This document shows positions 44,321 to 55,201 of a stretch of 64,000 nucleotides of DNA, in pieces. This DNA is from Sphaerolaimus hirsutus. Lineage: Eukaryota; Nematoda; Chromadorea; Monhysterida; Sphaerolaimidae. The notes under the pieces were generated by a model. The model made no database searches, was not told the origin of the DNA, and saw only the letters and a list, made by a program, of their open reading frames with translations. Every line of letters starts with the position of its first letter. Position 1 is the stretch's first letter. A program made the position numbers and the translations under genes. The stretch lies in contig OZ038456.1 in assembly GCA_964036195.1 (NCBI GenBank), forward strand, positions 15,066,001-15,130,000, read 5' to 3'.

Positions 44321-45603
44321 ATTTGTGATGTAAAAATAGAGTATATAAGTGAAATGGTGGTGGTTTTAATTGGGATTTGGTTGTGAGAAACTTTTTAAAC
44401 TTTGCACACTGATGTGTGCGAAGTGTCAAAAGTCCTTAAAAACCCTGTAAAATGATAGATAAATATCATGTAAAAGGCTCTATAAAATGTCAGATGTCAC
44501 GCAAAGCATCAAAAATCGCAAAATGAATAAAATAATTGAATAATATTTAATAATAAATAACAAATAGGTAAGATAAAATACACTTTTTAATATTTTTTTA
44601 ACGATTTTTAATGTTTTGCGTGACATTTGACATTTTTCAGTCTTTTACATGACATTTAACAGTTTACAGGGTTTTTCACATGACATTTAAGATTTTGTAG
44701 TGTTTTAACATGGCTTTTGACACCATGCATATAACACTTGACATTTTACAGGGTTTTTACACGAATTTAGACATTTTACAAGGAATTTGACACTTTACAG
44801 TGTCTGGGGCGGCCCCCTGAAAGTAGTGACGGAACGGCACCATTTGAGTGCATCAAACGATGCCTCGCCATTGGTGCTTGGCAATCTTTTATGTACATCC
44901 TTTCGAAGTAGCCCTAAACGAAAAAGCGCCATTATACTGTAATTTACGCCGCCAATTATGTCTGGCACCCCCTACCCGGCGCCGTTTTTGAAGCTTTTCC
45001 ACGATTAATTGAAAGTTATCCCGTTCAACCCAATGTAAATATGTGATAGCGCTTCCATTTCAGGGGTTTTGTAGATTTGGATCCCCGCGGGGGTTCATAT
45101 AGATATTTAGTAAATCGCTCCTTCGAGTAGATAGATAGTTGAAAAAAAAATTTGGGAGGGGAGTTTGAGGGGGTTGGGGGGGGGGTTCAATATATAGGCT
45201 TTTTCACCGTGTTAAAGGAAGAAAAAGGAAAAAATCACTAAAAGTAAGTGAAAAATAGGTATATAAGCTCAAAAATTAGTATATAAGCATATATAGTACA
45301 CAAAATAGGTAAAAATAGGCAATAAAACACATGAACTAATGATTTTGAAGGTGAACAACTGTAAAAAGGTATAAAAATTGGCGATTTTGAGCACAAATGA
45401 GACAAAATTTCAGAAAAATCTCTCCAGTAAAGGGCGATGATTGGGGACGGGGTTCAGGGGATAGTAGCCAAAAAATTTGCATCCAGGATGGATAGATAGC
45501 TGAGCGGCCTCTGGAATAGAAAGATAGCTGGCGGATTTGAGGGGTGTAATGTCAGGTTATGCCATGCGCCTACACCCAGTATTAACCGGGGGTGGCATTT
45601 TTG
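44321..45603. repeat. Repeat-rich region downstream of the Pax gene
   Basis: 44425-44810 is an inverted repeat built on AAAAACCCTGTAAAATG and CATTTTACAGGGTTTTT. 44822 has a GCGCCA-type end (AGTGACGGAACGGCACC). 45100-45570 carries GATAGATAGCTGAGCGG repeats shared with 48960-49110 and 53210-53300. No gene is supported. Confidence 0.45.
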
Positions 45604-45611
45604 GGGTAAAC

Positions 45612-45774
45612 TAGGGTTCAAACGGGATTGACTTTTAAGGATAGGGACCGGGATTAGTATTTTAATTTTCGTGATCGGTATCGGGATTGAGGGCACGGGA
45701 TCCGGATTGTGTTTTTTTAGTTTTCGGGACAGGGATTCTTGTCACGATATCAGGATTTTGGTAAACGTTCTAAT
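45612..45774. mobile_element. TAGGGTTCAAACGGG-family element, truncated
   Basis: Begins TAGGGTTCAAACGGGATTGAC. The left flank is GGGTAAAC and TGGTAAAC precedes the next element, so the right end seems to have been lost while the duplication remains. Confidence 0.55.
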
Positions 45775-45983
45775 TAGGGTTCAAACGGGATCCCGATCCA
45801 GATCCCGAATCCCGAGAAATTTCGGGATTCTGTGGTCCCGATCCCAATCCCGATCCCGAGATTTTGAAAATCCCAATCCCGATCCCGAAAAAACGCCAAT
45901 CCCGAAATCTCAAAAAGCCAATCCCGATCCCGATCCCGAACGGCCAATCCCGATCCCGGAAAGTAAATCCCGTTTAAACCCTA
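45775..45983. mobile_element. TAGGGTTCAAACGGG-family hAT-like MITE
   Basis: 209 bp with ends TAGGGTTCAAACGGGATCCC and CCCGTTTAAACCCTA and a perfect 8-bp duplication GTTCTAAT (45767-45774 and 45984-45991). The interior is CCCGATC repeats. Confidence 0.88.
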
Positions 45984-45991
45984 GTTCTAAT

Positions 45992-46525
45992 ATACATGGT
46001 TTTTCCCTGATTTTTCGCAAAAAGGGTCTAAAACACACTTTAATGCCAGAGATGGCATCTATCAAAGGTACACTGTATATTTCCGTTCACATTTCTCAAT
46101 TGAAAAGTCAAAATGTGGTTGAACCGCCCCCCCCCCCCCCCCCGCCCGCTAAAATGCCACCCCCGATGTTTTCTATGCCCGGACCACCCATTGACACTCA
46201 ATTTTTTTCCTCGATTCTACACTGCCAATTATAATTACAAATGCATAGTTTTCTACTTACCTAGTCCTAGAGTGAACGATGTAATACGTGTCATTTTTAT
46301 GTGTTGTAGTAGCGCATTTTTGAAGTGGTTATTCCATTACTTCTTAGTGTATTATAGTTTTAGTGCATGCTAGTGCTTGTATGTCGCATATGCCTAACCA
46401 ATAGTCAAAACATTTTACAAAGGTGCAAAGCTACACTGAGTTTTTAAAAGTCACTCTGTTTGTGTCAACTTTTCGTTCAACATATCCCATCACCAAAATA
46501 GAGCAAAATCGGATCACGTCTAAAA
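45992..46525. other. 3' flank of the MIF gene
   Basis: Contains a C-run at about 46123-46142 and AT-rich sequence. I see no clear minus-strand AATAAA within 200 bases of the stop. Confidence 0.3.
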
Positions 46526-48337
46526 TCAACTCAGCAATTCATCATTTGTACCAACGTTGCTCGCCACCAAATCTTCAAATTGTATAAAACTCCTGCAAAA
46601 TACAATCAATTTCCACAAACAAAAACAATTTTTCTCCAAAAAATATGACCCCCTTCCAGCCCCAACAAAAATAGCACTCACATATTCTTCGCAATACCCA
46701 GCTGCGTGTGCATGTGTTCACACAGAGCTTTGCAATATTTCAAATTGTCGGTGGGTCCAATTTTCCCAATGGATCCCACGTACAGCCACGCAGAACGGGC
46801 GCTGGGCTCGTTTAAACCAACAGTCATCATTGTGTTTGGATGCACTACCACTTTCATTTTCTGCAAAGGGGACAATTCACACTGGTCACACTCATTTTGG
46901 TCCCAATGTTTTTGGTCATGGTGGATTTTGGTCACATCTAATGAACAGCAGATCGCAACGTTAGATTGATGCAGATCTCAGCATTGATACAAACGTGACA
47001 AACGTGATGTAAACCGAATGGAAACATTTACACAAGGTATTTAATATGTCAACATCCATGTAAATTGACCCCTATTCTAAGATTTTGAAAATTTATTAGT
47101 AAACCATCATTTCCCACAACCATCCCAAATTGGTGAGCTATCTATCTGGGGCAATTTTTCAGAAATTTGACCCTAATTTTCATACAAAATTGCATTTCAT
47201 ACTTTTCACATTCAAAATCACCAGTTCTTCATGTACTTTATTGTATATTTTCAGCTATTTGTGGCTTGTATGCTTGTGTACTTGTAAACATGCTGGTGTA
47301 CTTGTAAACATGCTGGGGGGCTGCTTTTTTACGGGCTCAGCCCCCCCCCCTAAAATTTTACCTATAAAGTGAGGGAATGGCGCCATTCGTAGGCGCCACG
47401 CCATGGCGCCATTGGCGTTGGCGCTGGCGCCAAAGATCGCTTATCATGTATGTAAATATGCCTACATATAGAGCGACAGTCTGGCCATTAAGTGTATTTA
47501 ATACAGAATTGGGATTACAGGGCCGATTTTTTTCCAATACCTCTGTGTAATGGACGAATGCGCGCTTGCGCACAAAATTTTTTACACCACACATTAAAAA
47601 TTGATACCAAAAGTTGATTTTCCCCGTGTTTTTCAGGTCCGACCCCGGGAACGGGGGGGGGGGGGGGGGCTGGAAAAACCTACACCTAAAAAAAACCCAC
47701 CGGTAAACCCCCTAAAAGTTGCGAGTAGAAATCTACCACCTATCCTGCACAGGGACGTATCCAGGATTTTTGAGCGGGGGGGGCTGCTTGTTTACGGAGG
47801 CTGGCGAGGGGGGGGGGCTCAGTCCCCCCCTAAAATTTTAGCTACATAGTGGCGGAATGGCGCTGGCGCCATTTCTGGGTGCCACGCCATGGCGCCATTG
47901 GCGTTGGCGCCGGCGTTATGGAACGCTGTATATGTATGTGAATATACATACAAAACAGCAAAAAGCACAACATTGAGTGTATTTATAGCGATTTGCAACC
48001 ACATGGAGCAAATCTGATGATAATACCTTATGTCTGGTGAAGAATGCGCGCTTACGCGCAAAGTTTTCCGTCGCAAAAGTCGCATTTTCCGATCACTTTC
48101 TGGTCTCGCCCCGGGAAGGGGGGGGGGGCTGCACCCGGCCAAAGTAACTCGGGACGAGTCGCAACAACGTTTTATCATCACCACCCAACATTAAAACTAC
48201 CCATTATATATTTTATCACCATTTCTCAAACCGACCTCCACAGGTTTTCCTGTTAAATTAGCGACAAGTTTTGCCGTTTCACGCAGAAATGAAGGTTGCA
48301 CTTTTTTCACGCTCGTTCTCACAATTACCAGCGGCAT
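46526..48337 (-). CDS. Macrophage migration inhibitory factor (MIF) homologue, complete 3-exon gene
   Basis: Minus-strand exons: 48236-48337, 46682-46860 and 46526-46592. They join in phases 0 and 2 (donors GTCGGT and GTGAGT; acceptors TTTGCAG) to give 115 residues, the usual MIF length of 114-115. It starts MPLVIVRTSV, so Pro2 becomes the catalytic N-terminal proline. Lys32 in LTGKPVE and SIGKIG correspond to the MIF tautomerase site residues Lys32 and Ile64. Exon 2 ends LCEHMHTQLGIAKN and exon 3 reads SFIQFEDLVASNVG, aligning with the C-terminal MIF strand. The intron positions match the classical MIF exon pattern. The CxxC oxidoreductase motif is replaced by SAWL. MIF proteins are leaderless trimeric tautomerases and cytokines. 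A DDT or MIF orthologue cannot be distinguished here. Intron 1 is invaded by G-rich repeats. Confidence 0.94.
47325..48140. repeat. Duplicated GGCTCAGCCCCCCC/GCGCCA repeat inside MIF intron 1
   Basis: Two related blocks (about 47325-47665 and 47755-48125) share CTCAGYCCCCCCC, CTAAAATTTTA, GGAATGGCGCC, CCATGGCGCCATTGGCGTTGG, AATGCGCGCTT and a terminal CCCCGGGAA-G-run. CAGGGACGTATCCAGGATTTT at about 47750 resembles common hAT ends. Confidence 0.65.
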
Positions 48338-49498
48338 TATTGTTATTTCAATGAAACTGTGTTGGTAAAATAAATGAATAAATTATTTTTAGTCGGCTTG
48401 AAGGTTTAGAACACTGAAAGAAATTTGAAACAGGGATTATGTATAGCATGCATTGAGAAAGAAAATAATGGATATGACATAAGCGGATATAAATGAATGT
48501 TTTAAAAGGTGGCTTTATTTTTCAAACGGTAGCCTCAATTTCTCTGAATATACATTCTACATACGCACATAAGTACATAAAAAGAAAATTCATAAAGCGG
48601 CACAAAAAAGTAAGCAAATAAATGCATAGATCAACAACAGTGATAACAGAAAAATACACATTTTTGGTACGCATGTAGCGTGCGTATATGGAGTTTTCAG
48701 CATAACTAGACTCCAAACAGAGTTCTCAAAATGTGCACTTTGAGGGAGACTCGCATGGATATGGTTTCTAAAAACTTCTAAAAATTTTCTAATTTCTAGA
48801 AATTTCTAAAAACTGGTTAAAAGTAGCTAAAAATGGCTAAAAATAGGTATATAAACATGTGTATAGGCGAAAGCCGTGATTTTGAAGGTGAAAAACTGTA
48901 AAATGGTATGAAAATTAACGATTTTGAGCGAAAATTGGCCCAAAATTTCTAAAAAATCGCCCCAGATAGGTAGGTAGCTGAGCGATTTGGGGGGGGGAGG
49001 CTCAAGGGGTAGTAGCCAAAAAATTTCGCTCGGGATAGATATATATATAGCTGAGCGGCCTCAGGGACAGATAGATAGCTGGCAGATTTGGGGGGCAACC
49101 CCCCTAGGAGACCCCTGTGCCGGTGTGCAGAAGTGTTAAGTGGCACTGCGCCAAACCAATGGCACTTTTACACCACTTAACGGCCACAATCAAATAGCTC
49201 AAGCACACTTCGGAACAGAGTTTGGTAATCATCATAATGATAAGAAACCACTAAATTGAAAATTGAATGAAAACACACACGCACGCAAACCAGACAGTCA
49301 CGCAAATTTACTCACGCGACTTGAGCCGTAAGTATGTAGCCGTAAGTAGCTTTTTGAATTCGGTCCCGATGAATGCCGATATCGCAGATTCGATCTGCGA
49401 GGAGCGAACCCTAAATGCTCAATGCGAACAGCTAAATTTTGGTTAATTATCAAGTTACAACTTTCCTCACTGATAGAGCATAGTTAATTTTACATTGC
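48338..49498. other. Upstream of MIF; TATCTAT and CTAAAAAT repeats
   Basis: No upstream MIF exon or TATA box is recognised. 48750-48860 repeats AAATTTCTAAAAA and GCTAAAAATGG. 48960-49110 carries GATAGATAGCTGAGCGG-type repeats. Nothing coding. Confidence 0.35.
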
Positions 49499-49506
49499 GT
49501 TACGAC

Positions 49507-50822
49507 TAGTGATGTGAATAGCGCCAGAACTTTGGCGCCCAGGAGAGAATTCCACTTTTCATCCCTTACGGTTGTCAAGCTCACGGTTTTCATGCTGGAC
49601 TATGCCACTTTACTAGCTAAGTGTGACACTTTACTTGCTGCTCTAGTGTGCCACTTTTCATCCAAACTGTGTCACTTTACTTGCTGTAAGTATGCCACTT
49701 TTCAAGCCAAACTTGAGTTATTTGTGCTACTTTACTAGCTAATTATGATGGTTTACATGCTAATTTAATGTGCCGTTTTTCATCTAAAGTATGCTATTTT
49801 ACTTGCTTTAGTATTCCACTTTACCAGCCAAAGTCTTGCCATCCAATTTATTTGTATAGGGCTTTTTCACATGTGGTAAGATGATACACACTTAATCCAA
49901 AACAGACATTTCTATACCTGTACTTGTAGAATCTGCCATACCTGTAATTTAATGGAAAATTGATGATAATATAAAACTGAAGTGTTACAAAATTAACAAC
50001 ATTTCAATTAATTATTTGGCACATTGAAAATATTCAATTAATTGGCATATTTAAAAAAAATACATAAATTTTACATGGGACAATGGTATTATGCACTTAC
50101 AAAAACCTGGTTCACTGATTCACAGTGAACACTGATTCACAAAGTGAAAAATGCTCAATATGCCAAGTTTTTAAGTCACTCACCTGTTCCATTTTTGTCC
50201 ATGTTATGCTTTTCATAGTGCCGCTCACTCAACTATGGCGCTCGTTTTATCCACTTGAGTGTTTTACATAGTGCCGCGTTATAGTCAGTATCTTTATCTT
50301 GAGTAGTTATCTTTGATTTCACCTCTGGTGCGCATGGAAATGCCGCATCTGGTACTTTTTTAACATGTGCATCTGGAGCATGGTGATATGATGCAAACAA
50401 TGACTGTGGCTTGTAAACTGTGATACTTTGGCACGTAAACTGGTATACTTTTGTATGAAAAGTGTCTTATTTTTTTTGGCATGTCTAGGGCTTGAAAACT
50501 GTAATACTTTGGCACGTAAACTGACATACTCTGGCATGACAAGCGTCACACTAATTCGGCAAGTAAAAACATGGCTAGGGCTTGACAACCGTATGTTTTG
50601 GCAAGTAAAATGGAGTATTTTACATGTAAAACGTGAGCTTGACAACCGTTTGGGATGAAAAATGGAACACACTCGCGCCCAGCGCCATGGCGCTTTTCCG
50701 ACCCGTAGCGCCAAGCGCCAATGGCGCCAGTCACAAATAGCGCCAAGCGCAAAAAGCGCCATGGCGCTTTTTGGTTTGGCGCTAGCACCAGGCGTCAGCG
50801 CCATGGCGCTTTTACATCACTA
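49507..50822. mobile_element. 1.3-kb hAT-like element with arms of degenerate subrepeats
   Basis: The ends TAGTGATGTGAATAGCGCCA and TGGCGCTTTTACATCACTA are flanked by a perfect 8-bp duplication GTTACGAC (49499-49506 and 50823-50830). The left arm repeats TGCCACTTT-(A/T)-C-TTGC-like units; the right arm repeats GGCACGTAAA and GGCAAGTAAA units in the opposite orientation. No transposase frame; the open frame at 50319-50804 is repeat-derived. Confidence 0.9.
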
Positions 50823-50830
50823 GTTACGAC

Positions 50831-51665
50831 ACTCTATTTTCATTGTTTCTGTCAAGTATGATGCTTTAAAAACTTATGTTTTATTTGACATGCAGTTGAC
50901 ATTTATTTGTCATGTCAATTGTCAACTAGGTTGTATGGGCCCTATGCACTTGTGGAATGAAAGTCTTCATATGCAATTGGGTATGACACGTTTTCACGCC
51001 TTCAAAATCAGAGAGGAGAAATGTATACTCCGGTTACTTTACACCTTGCACGCGTGGTTCCCGCTGGAAGTGTGCCAACGATGGTTAAAGCATGAGTTTC
51101 ATCAAAAGATGACAAAATTGATTGTTGTGATAATGTTATTCAGTAGCATATTCACATCGGTGAATTTTTTCATCTTTCTACGGAAACCGCATGATTTAAT
51201 TATCATTGGCACGCTTCCAACTCGAGACATAAATCAGTGCGAGGGCAGAGTATCATGTCCGCCGAGTATAAAAGCAAATAAATGTGACCGACAAATTCTT
51301 GAATCTACTTCATTTATGAAAGCAAATATCATCACTACCAGTATCTTTATAACAATAAATCATGTTTAAAAATAAAATCGAACAGAATCGCGACTAGAAC
51401 TATAAAAAATCTGTGTAGGTAAATAAATATCGAGGGAAGCACATCGTCATTTGGCACCGCTTAAAAAATGATTATGGTCCGATAATTGATTAGAATCTTC
51501 AAAAAGCCAGCGATATTGACTAGCACCTAGAAAGTCTCGAAATCAAAGTGGGGGGGGGGGGCTAACGCACTATTCTAATGCACATTCAAAACAAGCCCGC
51601 ACTTAATCAAGTGACAAGGAAAGATTTTAAGATTTAAGCAAAAAGCCCGACGCACAATTTCCAAA
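50831..51665. other. Repeat remnants, no gene
   Basis: 50880-50940 carries TCAATTGTCAACTAG-type palindrome words; 51030-51275 is the inverted partner of 33980-34215. An open frame at 50890-51369 crosses both and is therefore not called. Confidence 0.4.
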
Positions 51666-51673
51666 GCTGATAC

Positions 51674-52162
51674 AAGAGTTGTTAAAAGTACTGAACTTTT
51701 TTCAAAGTATATGTAAACGTAAAGATTTTATTTTTACTCACCCCCTGGGTACAGAAAACGTAAAGTAAATTTTTTTACTTTTACTCATGGGTAAACATGA
51801 GTAAAATACTTTTCCCCTAGAAAACTTAAAATTGAGTATTTTTGGAATTTTGCCCCAATTTTCACGCAAAATAACTAATTTTCGCACCTTTTTGACCATT
51901 GTTACCTTCAAATTCACTAGTTCGTGTGTTTTGTGCCTATTTTCTGCTATTTTTCCTTATTTTTCTCATTTCTTCCCCATCTATGCCTTGAAAAAGCCCA
52001 TAACAAAGCCTATCTGAAATACGTTTTCTGTACTCGAGTACTTTTAAAAAGTAACGTAAAAGCGAGTACAGGTACTTTTTCCAAAGTATACATAAACATA
52101 TTTACCCAGTACTCGAGTATACGTACTTTTTGAGTAAACGTAAATACGCATTAACAACTATG
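51674..52162. mobile_element. TTTACG-rich hAT-like MITE
   Basis: The ends AAGAGTTGTTAAAA and TTAACAACTATG are flanked by a perfect 8-bp duplication GCTGATAC (51666-51673 and 52163-52170). The interior is made of TTTACG/CGTAAA words. Confidence 0.85.
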
Positions 52163-52170
52163 GCTGATAC

Positions 52171-52726
52171 ATCTGTGCTAAATACATTTGAGTTGACCAT
52201 AATGGTCCGTCAACTGTCAAGTCCGTCGAGATAAGTCTGTCAACTACTGTGACGGAGATGAAAAATTATTCATTCCAGTAAACTTAAATGTGTTCAAAAC
52301 AGATTTATCAGTTTTGGAAGTTTCGGTTGTCAACTAGTGCGTCTAGGCACTAAGAAACTAATAGGTTGTCAAAACACTTGTCAAAGTGCAGAATTTCTTC
52401 CAAACAAAACATAAACCGAGAACATCGAATAAACTCAATAATCATTAATACTTAAATGAAATGCAATTTTTGGAATGCAAATGTACACTATTTTAAATGC
52501 AAAAACACTACGCATAGTGATGTCCGCCGAGTATATCTACAAAATATACGTCTACAATACAGACATCTTTTTCTCGAACAAATCCTAAAAAAAAGAATTA
52601 TGTTTCACATGTTGCAAGCCAGAGTTCCTCCGTGAGCTACGCAGTGCGGCCCAAAATCAGAGTAGAATATGGACACGCTGCAAAATGGGTCAAATTTGGA
52701 TAAAATGAATAGTAGAGCTGACGTTG
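52171..52726. other. Repeat remnants
   Basis: GTTGACC/GTCAACTAGTG words (52195-52345) resemble the split element at 1145-2234. TGTCCGCCGAGTATA at 52525 is a terminal fragment of the TAAACTCGGC-type family. Confidence 0.35.
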
Positions 52727-53019
52727 TAAACACCTTCCCGGTCACGTCCGGCAGCCATTTTTTGATTTTACTTCTTATATCCTACACTCAGTTCTACGGC
52801 GCCACCGAGGCTGAAACTTGGGGGAGATATTGTCGCAACCCCCCTCTACTTCGCATGAATTGGGGGGGTCGCCGCGACCCCCCCAATTCATGCGATGTAG
52901 AGGGGGGCTGCGACAATATCTCCCCCAAGTTTCAGCCTCGGGGGCGCCCTAGAACTGGGGATAGGATATAAGAAGTAAAATCAAAAAATGGCTGCCGGAC
53001 GTGACCGGGAAGGTGTTTA
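52727..53019. repeat. Spacerless palindrome, about 145-bp arms
   Basis: TAAACACCTTCCCGGTCACGT and ACGTGACCGGGAAGGTGTTTA are the ends. The arms pair to a centre GGGGGGGTCG-CCG-CGACCCCCCC near 52873. A few mismatches occur 65-90 bases from the centre. A half-copy with the same end lies at 61946-62100. Confidence 0.9.
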
Positions 53020-53321
53020 TATTACTGACTTGAAAAATACCTTTCGCTTATAGACACTAGGGATTTCCATTTGTTCGTGCTATTGTGTGATGATAATAAA
53101 AATTTCGCAAAATACCTAGTGAATAAGTACAGAAAACTTCAGCTGCAGTTTTCGATGTTGAACAAAAAATGGGGTAAAATTTGTCAAAAATCACTACAGA
53201 TACCTAGATAAATAGCTAGCTTTTTTGTTGGGGGAGGGGGTTCAGGAGATAGTAGGCAAAAAATTTCCTCCGGGATAGATAGCTAGGCCGTTTGGTTGTG
53301 GCTGTGGGGTAACATAGGTAC

Positions 53322-53486
53322 CTAGAAAAATAACAAACACAATTTGAGACATTTAAACAAAAATGTGCAAAACGTAAGTAACCATTCTGGCTTGACATTC
53401 AGGGATTTGGCGATGTGCCCACCAATAATCGGGGCACTTTGTTCATTGGTTTCCTTGTCCACTTTTCCAATAGATTCAATGGTCAC
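53322..53486 (-). CDS. Candidate exon of an unrecognised protein
   Basis: After the acceptor ATTTTTTGCAG the minus strand is open for 54 codons, starting VTIESIGKVDKETNEQSAP, then IIGGHIAKSLNVKPEW, and ending in a hydrophobic tail and TAG. The other two frames stop immediately. The hydrophobic tail may be intron read-through after a donor near ...AATG^GTTACT. Family unknown. Confidence 0.4.
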   Translation of the reverse strand: MTIESIGKVDKETNEQSAPIIGGHIAKSLNVKPEWLLTFCTFLFKCLKLCLLFF

Positions 53487-53815
53487 CTGCAAAAATTTTT
53501 TATTTAGCGCTAGCAGAAATGCGATATTTACACAGAACCCGAATACTGAAAAACCTTGAAAAAGACGGAAGTCGACTTCAAAAAAAGGCAATAACAACCA
53601 CACACGCATGTAGACACCCTACCATTCCCCCCTTCCCCTACGTGACACCAATCCCTAACCCTTCAAACTGCCAGGTATCGGGAAATGTTAAAAATTTCGG
53701 TTAACAAATTGTACAAATTGGCTAAAAGAGGTCGACAGTCCAACAGCTCTGAAAAACGTAGAAAAGACAAACCACAGCAAACGGGGGGCCATCCTTCAAT
53801 CCTCCACGGGTTAAG

Positions 53816-54030
53816 GTGACACCCGTTCCCGGTTTATTGTGCAACTGCACGCACACGATAATGCGCTGCAATATTTGAAGCAAATTGCGCAAAAATATAA
53901 ACTTTGGCTAAGTGCCAAAATTGAGAAAACAGACCCCATGCGGTTTACCGAGCGTTTTCGCGACGATATCTGTGGTTGTTTCGCAGAAGTCATTCGGCAC
54001 GCGCTCACAACTCGTGTGGATATTCACTAG
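53816..54030 (+). CDS. Candidate terminal exon, charged helical protein
   Basis: Following GGGTTAAG, a frame of 70 codons runs to TAG. It contains NALQYLKQIAQKYKLWLSAK and MRFTERFRDDICGCFAEVI. Composition and GC-rich codons (CGC, GCG, CTG) look like real coding sequence. No upstream exon could be joined, and the acceptor lacks a pyrimidine tract. Confidence 0.35.
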
Positions 54031-54497
54031 AGGCATTTTTAAGCGTAAATATGATCGTTCTCAAAAAGAACCGAGCACCGAGCAACAAAGGACTTTTATC
54101 TTTTTTTGTATTTTTACTAGCAGCGGCTCAGCTTCGCCCAGTCTGTCCTGCTTTTCACACTTTGAAACTTATGTTCTAATATTTTCCATTTCAGTTGACA
54201 GAAACAGAGTGACCATATTGACTAGATATATTTTGTTTTTAAATTTGGAGAAACAAGTTTACTTATTTTTCCTGTGAATGCTCTGAATTTCCTTTCAGAA
54301 GAACACAAATTTACATGATATCAGGTATTCTAATGTGCAAAATTTCAAATCATAAGGATTTATTTCAAATAAAAAATGTTATCAGTGTCCACTCATAAAC
54401 CACACAATCCTCCATTTGAGGGCAAACATATCATGAGTACTGTTAAGGGTATTGCCATGACAGCATATCAGCCCCTTAAAGTGACTAGATCACAGTT

Positions 54498-54568
54498 GCC
54501 TCAGTGGTCTAGCAGTTAGGGCTCTTGAGTACGCATTTACAGGATCGGGTTCAATTCCTGCCTGAGTC
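54498..54568 (+). tRNA. tRNA-like sequence, probably a SINE head or tRNA pseudogene
   Basis: 71 bases. The acceptor stem GCCTCAG/CTGAGTC pairs at 6 of 7 positions. The A box is TGGTCTAGCAGTTAG-like, and the B box GGGTTCAATTCC lies in a T arm with loop TTCAATT. The anticodon arm does not form a normal 7-base loop (TCTTG and CAGGA pair around 12 bases). The intact A and B boxes with a broken anticodon arm suggest a tRNA-derived SINE or decayed tRNA. Confidence 0.45.
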
Positions 54569-55201
54569 TAGTGCAACTTTGCACTTTTCTGTATACTATT
54601 CCAAAGCTTTTCAATATCTAGAAAATTTGAACAAAAATGTACTAATTCAATGTAGTGTGCCTGTGCTTCTGTTTGCTTCTGTTTTATGTATGTCAGAAAC
54701 ATCAAGGTCATATAATCAGCAGACTGCAAATTATGTGCGCAAAATAACTTATGTCTTAGGTGCACCACATGGTAGTTGACATTTGAATGTCAACTACCAT
54801 GTGGAGCGCCTTAGTCAATAATGACACTTATGTACACACTTTCACAAAAATAAAAATATTTTGAAAATAAAAAGGTACAAGAGACGAGTGTTTTTCCCAG
54901 TACATTTTTTATTTTTTGCATCAATTTTTTTAGATAAGTGAAGAGTGAGGGAGTGTTCCTTCAGAAAAATGCATAGCAAGCAGTCCGCCTAGTATACCGA
55001 CAACTTTTAAATTCTATACAACAACGATACAGTAAAATAATTATCAGGAATTGCAAAAAAAAACTATTATCAGAAACATATCAGAAAATACATCCTTATA
55101 AGTGAAAAACATTCAGAAAAGCTTTCAAATCGTTTCAAAATATGATGTTATTCAGAAAATTTGACACATTTAGGGTATCTCTTTCAAATGACATTTGTTC
55201 T
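54569..55201. other. No recognisable gene; small palindrome at 54757-54812
   Basis: CACATGGTAGTTGACATTTG and AATGTCAACTACCATGTG form a minimal element of the GTTGACAT family. The rest is AT-rich. Confidence 0.4.

Noticed and set aside
46557..46969. Two plus-strand frames of 87-135 codons
   Set aside because: They lie antisense over MIF exon 2, which has strong homology and phase support.
50319..50804. 161-codon minus-strand protein
   Set aside because: Lies wholly in the repeat arm of the element at 49507-50822.
50890..51369. 159-codon plus-strand frame with a hydrophobic segment
   Set aside because: Spans a dispersed inverted repeat also found at 33980-34215; no splice sites.
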